Under the pieces are notes generated by a model, which was not told where the DNA came from, made no database searches, and worked only from the letters and a program-made list of their open reading frames with translations. The position numbers and the translations under genes were made by a program. Shown in pieces: positions 18,710 to 28,223 of a stretch of DNA of 64,000 nt. This DNA is from Candidatus Methanoperedens nitratireducens. Its GTDB lineage: Archaea; Halobacteriota; Methanosarcinia; Methanosarcinales; Methanoperedenaceae. The stretch lies in contig NZ_JMIY01000001.1 of the NCBI RefSeq assembly GCF_000685155.1, forward strand, positions 242,393-306,392. The letters run 5' to 3'. The stretch's first letter is position 1; every line of letters starts with the position of its first letter.

Positions 18710-20899
18710 ATGAAAATCTCAGACTTGAATCTCCCGGACAGCGCCATTCAATTCTATCGGGATACAGGCATAACCGAGCTCTATCCTCCGCAGGCCGATG
18801 CTATTGAGGCCGGGCTTCTTGATGATAAGAATATCGTGGCAGCGATCCCCACAGCCTCTGGCAAGACCCTGCTTTCTGAGTTCGCCATGCTAAAATCAAT
18901 ATTAAATTGCGGAGGAAAAGCCCTCTATATAGTGCCTCTTCGGGCGCTGGCATCAGAGAAGTACGAGCGTTTCTGCAGTTTTAAGAGCATAAAAAAGAGT
19001 GACGGCAGGGAAATAACCGCAGGCATTGCGACAGGCGATTTTGACTCAAGGGATGAGTGGCTCGGTAATTATGATATCATTGTTGCCACATCTGAAAAAG
19101 TGGATTCGCTTCTGCGCAACAGGTCAAGCTGGATGGGTAAGATAACTGCTGTAATCGCTGATGAGATACATCTCATTGATTCTCCTGATAGGGGACCAAC
19201 GCTTGAGATCGTACTTGCAAAATTGATGCGTATAAACCCGAAGCTGCAGATGATTGCACTCTCAGCCACCATAGGGAATGCGAATGAGATCGCAAAATGG
19301 TTGGATGCCAGACTTGTTGTGAGTAACTGGCGCCCCACGGAATTAAAAGAAGGTGTTTTCTTCGGCAGCACTATAAATTTCGTCAGCGGCCAGAGGGAGA
19401 TCAAAGAAAGACATAAGGATAGCGCAATCTCCCTTGTTTGCGATACCATCATAGAAGGCGGGCAGTGCCTTGTTTTTGAGAGCAGCAGAAGGAACTCAGA
19501 AGGCCTGGCATCGCGCATCGGGGCATCGATACCGGATCTTATTACCCATGAAGCAAAAGAAAAGCTAACATTCATTGCTGCAGAAATCCGCGAATCAAGC
19601 GAGGTGGATACTGCAAGAAAGCTTGCCTCATGCGTCGAGTACGGCAGCGCATTCCATCATGCAGGCCTTATCCCGGAGCAGCGAAAACTCATAGAGGATG
19701 GATTCCGCGCCGGCATTATAAAAGTGATCGTCGCAACCCCAACACTCGCAGCAGGGCTCAATCTCCCTGCACGCCGGGTTATAATAAAAGGCTATCGTAG
19801 ATACGATACCAACTTCGGTCTTACTCCCATCCCGGTACTTGAATACAAACAGATGGCAGGGAGGGCAGGACGGCCAAGGCTTGACCCTTACGGTGAGTCT
19901 GTCCTTATCGCAAAAACATATAATGAACTGGATGAGCTCATGCACAGGTATGTTCTTGCAGATGTTGAAAAAATCTGGTCAAAGCTCAGCAGCGAGAATG
20001 CACTGAGAAAACACATCCTTTCCACCATTGCAACAGGTTTTGCAGGAAATATGGAAGAGCTGCTTGAGTTCATTGGCTCTACGTTCTACTCATGCCAGCA
20101 GGAACCATGGAGCTTGAAAGTGATAATTGAAAGAGTGATGGTTTTCCTGGTCGGTAAAAAGATGATAGACGAAAGGGATGGTCTTGTTCCGACAGACCTC
20201 GGTAAGCTGGTATCACGCTTATATATCGACCCGCTTTCTGCCTCTATAATAATAGAAGGTATGGAGAAAATAGAGGAGAAAAAGACACGGTATACGGAGC
20301 TAACTCTACTTCATCTTGTATGCATGACGCCTGATATGCGGCCATTGTATCTGCGTTCAAACGACTATGAATGGATAAACGACTTTGTCATAGAGCATAG
20401 CATGGAGTTCACCCAGATACCTGACCAGTCCAGGGTGAGTTACGAATGGTTCCTGTCCGAGGTTAAGACCGCATGTGTTATGCTTGACTGGATAGACGAG
20501 AAAAAAGAGGAGGATATTGTTAAAAAATACGGTATAGGTGAGGGTGATATAAGGGCTCTTGCTGAAACTACGCTGTGGCTTGTTCACTCAATGGCACAGC
20601 TTGGTATATCCATGAGATGGCCATCGGCGAATAAGGTACATGAGCTTGAAAAACGCGTGGAATACGGGGCAAATCCTGAGCTTCTTGATCTTATCCAGAT
20701 ACGGGGCATAGGCAGGGTACGCGCCCGCAAGCTGTATGATGCCGGGTTAAAGGATATGAAGGCGCTCAGGGAGACAGAGCCGGGGGTAATTGCAAAGATT
20801 ATCGGCACTAAAACAGCCATGAAAATTTTAAGACAGATAGGCACCTCTGTGCCCATGGAAGAAGCAGAGGAACAGCGCCGCCTTGGAGATTTCAGGTAA
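18710..20899 (+). CDS. hel308: Hel308 DNA helicase (Ski2-like)
   Basis: A 729-residue 3'-5' superfamily 2 helicase acting at stalled replication forks. Motifs are the Q-motif LYPPQADAI near residue 24, Walker A PTASGKT at 47-53, DEIH near 151, SATIG near 185, and motif VI QMAGRAGRP near 385-393. A C-terminal helix-hairpin-helix (LIQIRGIGRVRARKLYDAG) and the ratchet domain are present. Length is normal. A TATA-like TTTTTAAG lies about 25 bases upstream of the ATG, so the message may be nearly leaderless. Confidence 0.93.
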   Translation: MKISDLNLPDSAIQFYRDTGITELYPPQADAIEAGLLDDKNIVAAIPTASGKTLLSEFAMLKSILNCGGKALYIVPLRALASEKYERFCSFKSIKKSDGREITAGIATGDFDSRDEWLGNYDIIVATSEKVDSLLRNRSSWMGKITAVIADEIHLIDSPDRGPTLEIVLAKLMRINPKLQMIALSATIGNANEIAKWLDARLVVSNWRPTELKEGVFFGSTINFVSGQREIKERHKDSAISLVCDTIIEGGQCLVFESSRRNSEGLASRIGASIPDLITHEAKEKLTFIAAEIRESSEVDTARKLASCVEYGSAFHHAGLIPEQRKLIEDGFRAGIIKVIVATPTLAAGLNLPARRVIIKGYRRYDTNFGLTPIPVLEYKQMAGRAGRPRLDPYGESVLIAKTYNELDELMHRYVLADVEKIWSKLSSENALRKHILSTIATGFAGNMEELLEFIGSTFYSCQQEPWSLKVIIERVMVFLVGKKMIDERDGLVPTDLGKLVSRLYIDPLSASIIIEGMEKIEEKKTRYTELTLLHLVCMTPDMRPLYLRSNDYEWINDFVIEHSMEFTQIPDQSRVSYEWFLSEVKTACVMLDWIDEKKEEDIVKKYGIGEGDIRALAETTLWLVHSMAQLGISMRWPSANKVHELEKRVEYGANPELLDLIQIRGIGRVRARKLYDAGLKDMKALRETEPGVIAKIIGTKTAMKILRQIGTSVPMEEAEEQRRLGDFR

Positions 20900-20940
20900 A
20901 TTTTAATACTTATCTGATAGTTAATAGAGGGAGTGATATT

Positions 20941-21885
20941 TTGAGTTTTGCTGGAATTCTATATAAAGGTTATGAGGTTCTACTTGCCAAGGAAATAAAG
21001 GATTATCCAGTCCCATCACACGTTGCAATAATAATGGATGGCAATAGACGCTTTGCAAGTAAGTACAGATTGGCCCGGTACTACGGTCATCTCAAGGGTG
21101 CGGATACTACAGAGAAAGTCCTTGACTGGAGCTTCGATATTGGCGTTAAACAGCTTACTGTTTATGCTTTTTCAACCGAGAATTTTGAGCGTTTCGATCA
21201 GGAAAAAAAGTACCTGTTTGAGCTTATAGGGATCAAGTTCGATAAAATATGCACAGATGCCCGCACTCACAGGCGGCGCATGAGGGTCAGAGTACTCGGG
21301 AACACCGACCTTCTTCCACCAGCACTGCGATCATCTGCAAAACATGCTGAAGATATAACAAAAAACTATGATGGCGTGTATCTGAATGTGGCGCTTGCCT
21401 ACGGAGGAAGGCAGGAGCTTGTCGATGCTGCACGTGCCATGGCGCTGAAGATCAGAAATGGCGAGCTGCATATAGATGATATCAATGAAGAGACTATATC
21501 CAATAACCTGTATCCCTCAGATGGATCTATACCGTATGTAGATCTTATTATCAGGACTGGTGGAGATGAGCGGCTATCCAATTTCCTTCCGTGGCAGACA
21601 AATGGAAATGAGTGCGCAGCGTATTTCTGCGCTCCTTTCTGGCCAGAATTCAGGAGGATAGATTTCCTTCGAGCCATACGCACATACCAGACACGGGAAC
21701 ATGAGAGGCAAAAGAATACTGTTATGCGGATTGTAAAATTGTTAAGTTATTACGGGAAAGTGGAAGTGGAAGATGTTATCTGCATCTCAAGGAGATTTAT
21801 TAAAATCCCCAAGGACGATGTTATAAATATACTCCATGAATTAATTAATCATAATGTTGTAATGCATAATACTATCAAATGGTAG
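20941..21885 (+). CDS. uppS: Cis-prenyltransferase (undecaprenyl diphosphate synthase family)
   Basis: A 314-residue enzyme that extends a prenyl diphosphate with cis-isoprene units to make the dolichol-type lipid carrier used in archaeal N-glycosylation. HVAIIMDGNRRFA at residues 27-39 holds the catalytic Asp33, and LIIRTGGDERLSNFLPWQ is the IPP-binding motif. The start is TTG with GGAGTG upstream. About 55 residues at the C-terminus (VMRIVKLLSYYGKVEVEDV...INHNVVMHN) extend past the usual end and look like a small winged helix. It follows hel308 by 41 bases. Confidence 0.9.
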   Translation: MSFAGILYKGYEVLLAKEIKDYPVPSHVAIIMDGNRRFASKYRLARYYGHLKGADTTEKVLDWSFDIGVKQLTVYAFSTENFERFDQEKKYLFELIGIKFDKICTDARTHRRRMRVRVLGNTDLLPPALRSSAKHAEDITKNYDGVYLNVALAYGGRQELVDAARAMALKIRNGELHIDDINEETISNNLYPSDGSIPYVDLIIRTGGDERLSNFLPWQTNGNECAAYFCAPFWPEFRRIDFLRAIRTYQTREHERQKNTVMRIVKLLSYYGKVEVEDVICISRRFIKIPKDDVINILHELINHNVVMHNTIKW

Positions 21886-21915
21886 TTTATTAAGTCCATA
21901 CCTTCCTATGATGAG

Positions 21916-21933
21916 CCCGGTTTATAGACCGGG
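21916..21933 (+). terminator. Hairpin after the cis-prenyltransferase gene
   Basis: CCCGGT-TTATAG-ACCGGG forms a 6-bp stem about 30 bases after the stop. No T-run follows, so it is only a candidate 3'-end or regulatory hairpin. A related hairpin (CCGGGT-TTGA-ACCCGG) lies at about 23417-23432. Confidence 0.3.
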
Positions 21934-21998
21934 AGTAAACATGTTGTAGGGAAGTTTTATATCTGTTATTTGTGTATTTTAACTGAGGTGGAGGTTTT

Positions 21999-22307
21999 AT
22001 GGTTAAAAGTGCTAAATCTGAATATCCTGAAGTTATTCCGGCGATATGCGTGGACCACGACAGAGAGAACTACCATATTGAGATAGAACTCCCTGGCGTG
22101 CAGAAAGAGAAGATCGATCTTGAGATGGGTGAGGAATCCTTCTGCGTCCGGGCTCCTAAAGAGGATCTTGTCTATGCTGCATGCTATACCCTGGCTCACC
22201 ACATTGATACCGAGCATGTAGATGCCAGGTTCGATAATGGTCTTCTAACGATAAAAGCACCACTTAAGAATCCCATCACGGTGGGAGTTAAAATACCTAT
22301 TAAGTGA
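21999..22307 (+). CDS. Hsp20/alpha-crystallin-like small protein
   Basis: A 102-residue CS/ACD-type beta sandwich: YHIEIELPGVQKEKIDLEM near residues 28-46 and FDNGLLTIKAPLK near 79-91 (the usual GxLxIxxP strand). It is shorter than typical Hsp20, with almost no N-terminal arm and a middle part (VYAACYTLAHHIDTEHV) unlike the usual loop, so its chaperone activity is uncertain. An AGGTGGAGG Shine-Dalgarno precedes the ATG. Confidence 0.7.
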   Translation: MVKSAKSEYPEVIPAICVDHDRENYHIEIELPGVQKEKIDLEMGEESFCVRAPKEDLVYAACYTLAHHIDTEHVDARFDNGLLTIKAPLKNPITVGVKIPIK

Positions 22308-22381
22308 ACTACCCCGCAAGGGCTGAACTTCTTGCTTCATGCAGAAAAACATGTTTTGTCGCATCGTAATCTATAAATAGT

Positions 22382-22403
22382 TTGTTCGTATATATACGAA
22401 CAA
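22382..22403. promoter_or_regulatory. Perfect 22-bp palindrome with GTTCGT/ACGAAC arms
   Basis: TTGTTCGTATA followed by its exact reverse complement. The inner 18 bases have the GTTCGT-N6-ACGAAC layout also found at 5316-5333. It lies 75 bases after the Hsp20-like gene and about 220 before the next small frame. It is probably a protein-binding site. Confidence 0.45.
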
Positions 22404-22626
22404 GTAGTGGGCAGATAAAAAAACTTTTTTAGAAACCATCTCCTTCCTATTCTATCCAATAGTCTGCCCACTATACTACTTAACTGAAACATTCTAAAAT
22501 CAACTGTTTCAAGAACCGCTATTCACATAATTATATATTTTTTATCTCTATGTTAGAGGAACGTATGTATTTATAAACCCAATACACATATATCTTATTT
22601 AAGATGGGGCTAAATGTGAGGGAGAT

Positions 22627-22785
22627 ATGAAAGAAACAATAAAAGTTAATGGCTACAATATAGCAGATATGAGGTCAACTGATTGGAACTTCTATGCTGC
22701 TGGAAGAAAAATAAACCGGATGATGGCTATTCGAGCAATGCATATTGGTGTTAAAGTTACTGCGGAATTGAAGCGGAGCTGTTGA
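22627..22785 (+). CDS. Small hypothetical protein, possibly frameshifted
   Basis: A 52-residue frame (MKETIKVNGYNIADMRSTDW...) with GAGGGAG before the ATG and a TATA-like TTTATAAAC about 55 bases upstream. After the stop another frame continues plausibly (AELLNIVAKGMGAR), which suggests a broken or slightly longer ancestral gene. No family recognised. Confidence 0.35.
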   Translation: MKETIKVNGYNIADMRSTDWNFYAAGRKINRMMAIRAMHIGVKVTAELKRSC

Positions 22786-23009
22786 ATATCGTAGCAAAGG
22801 GGATGGGTGCAAGATAGAGAATTGCAATATGCACTACGAGTATCAATATTAGTGGAGCGGAACGGTTAATCACCGCCCCTCCTCTTTTTTATTTTCATCT
22901 ATTACACGGATGCGCATGGATTTTCACGGATTAGCAGTATCAGTGATAATCTGTCCAATAAAAGAAGAGAAAGGCAAAAGGCAAGCCTTTCTCTAAACTT
23001 TTGCTTTTT

Positions 23010-23360
23010 TTAGCCCATAACAACCATGACATTCCCAATATGATCGCCCATAGATGGGCAGACCATCATATGACCGGGCATCATCTGTCCAGGCATCATT
23101 TGTCCAGGCATCATTTGTCCAGGCATCATTTGTCCAGGCATCATTTGTCCAGGCATCATCTGTCCAGGTTTCATGTGTTCAGGCATCATATGATCTGGTG
23201 GACAGCCCTTCATATCAGGCATCATCTGCCCGTGCGGACAGCTCTGAGGATTATCGACGTTTTCGCTGCTTACTTCAGCCATAGCAGGCAGCGCGGTTAC
23301 TAGTACAGCAGATATTAGTGACATCAATATCAATATTAACATCTTTTTCACTATACTCAC
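23010..23360 (-). CDS. Exported Met-rich repeat protein
   Basis: A 116-residue protein with a clear signal peptide (KKMLILILMSLISAVLVTALPAMA, residues about 5-28). The mature part contains six tandem PGQMM units plus one PGHMM (residues about 64-99), encoded by 15-bp DNA repeats, with extra His, Cys and Met-Met pairs on both sides. Met- and His-rich exported proteins of this kind often bind copper(I) or silver, so metal binding outside the cytoplasm is inferred. It lies 150 bases downstream of the P-type ATPase gene on the same strand. Confidence 0.65.
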   Translation of the reverse strand: MSIVKKMLILILMSLISAVLVTALPAMAEVSSENVDNPQSCPHGQMMPDMKGCPPDHMMPEHMKPGQMMPGQMMPGQMMPGQMMPGQMMPGQMMPGHMMVCPSMGDHIGNVMVVMG

Positions 23361-23508
23361 CCCCTCTCATGTTGTTTATACGATATACCCGGCATTCTAA
23401 CCGGGCCAATGCGCCCCGGGTTTGAACCCGGTTATTCATTTAACGCATCAATTAATAGTTCGACTCTGTGCTATATAAACTTATTATAAATCAAAACTAA
23501 AATTTAAT

Positions 23509-26205
23509 CTATGAAATATAACCTTTAACTCTAAATAGTTTCTTCAGTATCTCTGCTGCAATGATAACGGTACTGGATGTCAGTATAATCAGTATCCATG
23601 CGTCAAATCCAAGAGGCACTGTTCTAAGTATACTCTGCATTGGTTGCCAGTAAATAGCAAGAAGCATGGCAATAGTAGAGCCAAGTAGTGCAAGAAGCAG
23701 TTTTTTGTTTGCAAAAAACCCTATCCTGAATATTGATTCAGTTAGATTTCTGCAATTCAGAGCATTGAATAATCCAAAAGTAATCAGGGTGGCAAATGCA
23801 GTGGTCTGTGCCACCTGAAGGTTTTGCGGCTGCTTCGGGCCTGTAGATGCAAATAGTGCAAAAGTACCAAGGAAGAATATCGATGCCATTGCCAGGGTAT
23901 ATAGTAGTACTGATCGGGAAAGTATCGGCTCTTTTGGATCGCGGGGTTTTCTTGACATTATATCACGGGAAGCAGGCTCCACTGATAAACCAAGTGCCGG
24001 AAACTCTTCAGTCACTAAGTTGACATACAATATCTGAAGTGGTGTAAGTGGAAGAGGGTAGTTCAATACAACAAAAGATAGAAATAGAACTGCAACCTCA
24101 GCGAAAGTAACTGATAGTAAATAGCTTGCACCTTTGCGTATATTGTCATATATCCTCCGCCCCTCCTCGATTGCGTGGACTATTGTTGCAAAATTATCAT
24201 CCATTATTACCATGTCTGAGGCCTCTTTTGCAACATCGGTTCCTGTAATGCCCATAGCCACGCCGATATCAGCTTTTTTAAGAGCGGGCGCATCATTCAC
24301 CCCGTCCCCTGTCATGGCTACGATATGCCCCTTCCTCCTCAGGGCATCCATGATCCTCAATTTATGTGCGGGTGCTGCCCTTGCATAGATAGAGACCAGT
24401 TGCGCAGCTTCTGCCAGTTCCTCATCGCTCATTCCCTCGATCTCACTTCCCTCAAGTACCCCTCCGTAATCAAGTAGCCCTATGGTTTTTCCTATCGATG
24501 TAGCCGTGAGTTTATTATCGCCTGTGATCATCACGGTCTTAATGCCAGCGCTTTTGCATTTAGCAATGGCATCCATCACTTCCTCTCTTGGGGGATCGAT
24601 CATACCCATAAGTCCGATGAAAACAAGCTCTTGCTCCACACATGCTGTTGTGTATTCACTGCACTCTTCGTTCTCAAGAGTTCTCCTGGCAAAAGCTAAA
24701 ACACGCAGCGCATCCTCGGCCATCGCCCTGTTTATCTCCATGACCCTGTCCCTGTCTGCATTATCAAGCGGCCTGATCTCTCCTCCGTCATAAATATGGG
24801 TACACCTTCCAAGTACAACTTCAGGTGCACCTTTTGTGAATGCCACAATGCCACCAGGTGTTGAGTTGATCGTACTCATCATCTTCCGCTCGCTATCAAA
24901 GGGAAGCTCAGCAATGCGCCGGTACTGTTCATTGATGTGCTGACTTGCGTCTGCTTTTTTTGCAGCTACAAGCAGAGCTCCCTCTGTCGGGTCTCCTATT
25001 ATGTGCCATCCATTATTATATTCAAGATATGAATTGTTGCACAATACGCCGATTTTCAGAACCTCGCTCAATTGCGTATCCAGGACAGGGTCTATCTTTA
25101 CACCGCCTCTTAAGAACTCACCCTCTGGAATATACCCGCTGCCAGTTACCTCTATAATCCCATCGGTGTATATCCTCCGAACGGTCATCTCACCTCTTGT
25201 GATCGTGCCTGTTTTATCTGAGCAGATGACCGTAGCGCTCCCCAGGGTCTCGACCGCAGGGAGCTTTCTGATGATTGCACGACGTTTTGCCATTTTCTGG
25301 GTTCCCAGGGCAAGGGTGGCAGTGGCTATAAAAGGCAGCGCCTCGGGTATGCCAGCAACCGCAAGAGCTGCAGCAACTATAAGCATATCAAGAATATCCT
25401 GCCCGCGCAGTGACCCTACTATAAAAATAATAAAGCTGGCAACCAAAACAATTTTTGCCAGTTGTTTGGCAAGCCTGGCAAATTTTATCTTAAGAGGTGG
25501 CTCTTCTTCCCTGACCTGTATCATCTGTGCAATATCGCCTATCTGCGTATTGCTTCCAGTCCCCACGACGATCGCTATGCCGTTACCCCGTGTTGCAATA
25601 GTACCCATAAAGACCATGTTCTTCTGCTCTGCGACAGGGATATCCTCTCCCAGCACCCCGGTGCTCTTTGGTACAGGATTGGACTCACCGGTTAAGGTTG
25701 ATTCAACAGTCTCAAGATTGATAGCCTCTATTATTCTTGCATCTGCTGCTATCCTGTCACCTGCCTCAATAAGGATAACATCACCTGGTACAAGCTCTCT
25801 TATCGGGATTTTTTTCACCCCGCCGTTACGAAGTACCCTGGCTTCAAGTGCAACCATCTCCTTCAGGGCTTCCATCGCCCTCTCTGCCCTGTACTCCTGG
25901 ATAAAACCAAGTAGTGAGATGAATAAGATAATAATCAGTATCACATACGCGTTCGTGGTCTCACCTGTAAAGGCCGAGATAACAGCGGCAACGATAAGGA
26001 TCAGAACCAGATAATTCTTAAATTGTGAGAGAAAAAGTTGAATAGGTGATATCCTCTTTTTCTCAGGCAGTTCATTGTAGCCATACTCAGATAGACGGTT
26101 TTTAACATCATCTGGTCTCAGGCCTGATCTGTCTGAATGCAAGATTTGAAAGATCTTATCTATATCAAGGGCGTGCCACTTCTTATCCAATGTCAGATCC
26201 CCCAT
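23509..26205 (-). CDS. P-type cation-transporting ATPase (P2-like)
   Basis: An 898-residue membrane ATPase with the N-terminal cation-ATPase domain (residues about 8-75), the A-domain TGES motif (LTGESNPVPK), the phosphorylation site SDKTGT, KGAPE in the N-domain, and the hinge TGDGVNDAPALKKADIG. About ten membrane segments. The M4 motif is PEALP and the M6 region is NLVTEEFPALG, which differ from textbook Ca2+ (PEGLP, NLVTDG) residues, so the ion is uncertain: Ca2+, Mg2+, Mn2+ or Na+ are all possible. Length is normal. Confidence 0.88.
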   Translation of the reverse strand: MGDLTLDKKWHALDIDKIFQILHSDRSGLRPDDVKNRLSEYGYNELPEKKRISPIQLFLSQFKNYLVLILIVAAVISAFTGETTNAYVILIIILFISLLGFIQEYRAERAMEALKEMVALEARVLRNGGVKKIPIRELVPGDVILIEAGDRIAADARIIEAINLETVESTLTGESNPVPKSTGVLGEDIPVAEQKNMVFMGTIATRGNGIAIVVGTGSNTQIGDIAQMIQVREEEPPLKIKFARLAKQLAKIVLVASFIIFIVGSLRGQDILDMLIVAAALAVAGIPEALPFIATATLALGTQKMAKRRAIIRKLPAVETLGSATVICSDKTGTITRGEMTVRRIYTDGIIEVTGSGYIPEGEFLRGGVKIDPVLDTQLSEVLKIGVLCNNSYLEYNNGWHIIGDPTEGALLVAAKKADASQHINEQYRRIAELPFDSERKMMSTINSTPGGIVAFTKGAPEVVLGRCTHIYDGGEIRPLDNADRDRVMEINRAMAEDALRVLAFARRTLENEECSEYTTACVEQELVFIGLMGMIDPPREEVMDAIAKCKSAGIKTVMITGDNKLTATSIGKTIGLLDYGGVLEGSEIEGMSDEELAEAAQLVSIYARAAPAHKLRIMDALRRKGHIVAMTGDGVNDAPALKKADIGVAMGITGTDVAKEASDMVIMDDNFATIVHAIEEGRRIYDNIRKGASYLLSVTFAEVAVLFLSFVVLNYPLPLTPLQILYVNLVTEEFPALGLSVEPASRDIMSRKPRDPKEPILSRSVLLYTLAMASIFFLGTFALFASTGPKQPQNLQVAQTTAFATLITFGLFNALNCRNLTESIFRIGFFANKKLLLALLGSTIAMLLAIYWQPMQSILRTVPLGFDAWILIILTSSTVIIAAEILKKLFRVKGYIS

Positions 26206-26268
26206 AGATAATTAGGGGTTCTCAGGCATATAGCTATATTATCAACAGCCCTTAGAATTCCAATGCAA

Positions 26269-27735
26269 TCACGAGTATCTCTGACAGGTTCTCTCCAGCT
26301 CCCCGGATGCAGTATCTATCTTTTTGTGAATCAGCTTGATATCATTCTCAATATGAACAAGTCCTTCCTTTAATACAGCTATCTGGCGCCTTGTTTCTTC
26401 TGGCGCAGGCCCGCCTGTCACAGCACGTTTCCTGATGTTCTCAGCAGGGTCAAGGGCCTCTTTAACGTTCTCCTCAGATAGACCCATATCGCTCAATTTC
26501 CTTCCAGTGATCTCCGATGAGAGCCGGTCAAGATCTGCGAGGGATGGAGCTTTTCCAGCTTTTGCGCTCGAACCCACGATATGGTGTGCGGTCCTGAAAG
26601 GTATGCCTGTTGATCTCACGATGGTATCTGCAAGCTCGGTGGCAGTCATAAACCCAATACCAGATGCATGTTCCATATTCTCTTTTTTTATTTTCATTGT
26701 CCTGATAATACCACAGGCCATACGCACGGAAGACCTGACAGTATCTGTGGCACGCCAGAGATGGGGTGTAGCCTCCTGAAGATCGCGGTTATAGCTATAC
26801 GGAATGGCCTTGCAGATCATCAACACAGACATCAGGGCTCCGATAACAGTCCCTGTCTTTGCACGCACAAGCTCTGCAATATCAGGGTTCTTCTTCTGGG
26901 GCATTATGGATGATGTGGATGAGTACCGATCATCCAGTTCAATAAAATCGAACTCTGATGAACTCCACAGGATAAGCTCTTCTGCAAGACGGCTAAGAGA
27001 TATCATGAGATTGGCATAACAGCTCATGCTCTCGATCATAAAATCGCGCGTGCTCACCGAATCCATGGAGTTCTCGATTGCAGAGTCGAATCCAAGCAGT
27101 TCTGTTGTCCTCTTCCTGTTTACAGGAAAGCCTGTTGAAGCAAATGCAGCAGCACCCAATGGATTCCGGTTCGTGCGCTCATATGCGCCTTTTATCCTGG
27201 CAATATCGCGAATATATGCATTAGCATGGGCAAGGAGATGATGGGCAAGTGTGGTGGGCTGAGCATGCTGGGTATGGGTGTAGCCAGGCATGATCGTCTC
27301 ATGGTGCTCGGTGGCAGTATCGAGGAGGGCTGTGATGAGGTCATGTACCTCTTCCATGAGGTCTATAAGTTCCTCGCGAAGTGACAGCCTGATACATGTG
27401 GCAACCTCATCGTTCCTTGATCGGGCTGAGTGCATCCTGCCCCCAGTATCCTCACCTGCAAGTTCTATGAGCCGCGCCTCAAGTGCTATATGCACATCCT
27501 CATAGGATGTATCAAGGGCAGAGATGCCTTCCCTCTTTATTCTATCCAGGCCAGAGAGGATGGCTGAGCAGTCATCAGCACTGATGATGTCCTGCTCTCT
27601 TAGCATAACAACATGAGCCCTGTCCACTTCAATATCAGCGTTGAATATCCTCTGATCTGCCTTCATTGAGGATGTGAATCGCATGATATCTTCGTCAGGT
27701 TCTATCGACAGCCGGCCTCGTCTTAGTATGTTCAT
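26269..27735 (-). CDS. argH: Argininosuccinate lyase
   Basis: A 488-residue fumarase/aspartase-superfamily enzyme catalysing the last step of arginine synthesis. Seen: MHSARSRNDEVATCIRL (residues about 101-117), GYTHTQHAQPTT near 152, and the signature SSIMPQKKNPDIAE near 275-288 with the mobile catalytic loop. Length is slightly above the usual 460. It is a single gene, with no other arg genes nearby. It ends about 60 bases from the ATPase start. Confidence 0.95.
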   Translation of the reverse strand: MNILRRGRLSIEPDEDIMRFTSSMKADQRIFNADIEVDRAHVVMLREQDIISADDCSAILSGLDRIKREGISALDTSYEDVHIALEARLIELAGEDTGGRMHSARSRNDEVATCIRLSLREELIDLMEEVHDLITALLDTATEHHETIMPGYTHTQHAQPTTLAHHLLAHANAYIRDIARIKGAYERTNRNPLGAAAFASTGFPVNRKRTTELLGFDSAIENSMDSVSTRDFMIESMSCYANLMISLSRLAEELILWSSSEFDFIELDDRYSSTSSIMPQKKNPDIAELVRAKTGTVIGALMSVLMICKAIPYSYNRDLQEATPHLWRATDTVRSSVRMACGIIRTMKIKKENMEHASGIGFMTATELADTIVRSTGIPFRTAHHIVGSSAKAGKAPSLADLDRLSSEITGRKLSDMGLSEENVKEALDPAENIRKRAVTGGPAPEETRRQIAVLKEGLVHIENDIKLIHKKIDTASGELERTCQRYS

Positions 27736-27893
27736 AAAATTCCTTTAATTCATATTAACAGGTATAAATATAGATTACCTGGTGTAAGAGTTCACAAATA
27801 AATAGAAAAAATATTATTATTCGATTATTAAATAGTTTTAATAGCAATCAAATATAGTATAGCGATATCTTCTGATAGACCTCGATTGAATCA

Positions 27894-28112
27894 GGGGCTG
27901 TGGCCTAGTCCGGCATGGCGACGGGCTCCAGCGGAAAAAACCGGATATGATCCGGGTGTTATGATGAGCAACGGGTCTACCGAGCGAACCGGACGCGGTA
28001 AGCAATGAGGAACCGTTGGAGCACTGAACGTGCTGCTCAAAGATTTAATCGCCTAAAACCTGGCGTTTTCGGAGAGACCCGTCGATCGTGAGTTCAAATC
28101 TCACCAGCCCCA
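27894..28112 (+). tRNA. tRNA-Trp (CCA) with a 145-base intron
   Basis: Exon 1 is 27894-27931 and exon 2 is 28077-28112. The acceptor GGGGCTG pairs with CAGCCCC, the D-arm is GGCCTAGTCCGGCATGGC, anticodon CCA is at 27928-27930, the anticodon stem ACGGG pairs with CCCGT, and the T-arm is GTGAG-TTCAAAT-CTCAC. The intron sits after position 37, the usual archaeal place. CCA of the 3' end is not encoded. Confidence 0.95.
27932..28076 (+). ncRNA. Box C/D guide RNA inside the tRNA-Trp intron
   Basis: C box ATGATGA at 27961-27967, D' box CCGA at 27980-27983, C' box ATGAGGA at 28005-28011, D box CTGA at 28024-28027. The guide before D' (ACGGGTCT, 27971-27978) pairs across the intron/exon-2 junction; the box+5 rule selects C39. 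The guide before D (TTGGAGC, 28016-28022) pairs with GCTCCA in exon 1 and selects C34. This matches the known euryarchaeal arrangement that 2'-O-methylates positions 34 and 39 of pre-tRNA-Trp. Confidence 0.88.
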
Positions 28113-28223
28113 TACCCTTTCAGGCATTATTCCCCGGTGTATGCCTGATCCTGTAAGCATTTGTTAAGATTGCCTCAACATTCCCTCTGGTCTATGTTTG
28201 TAGAAAAAAGATAGGGAATATAA

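Noticed and set aside
25001..26014. Long plus-strand frame of 337 codons
   Set aside because: Antisense to the P-type ATPase; Ser/Ile/Pro-rich composition typical of shadow frames.
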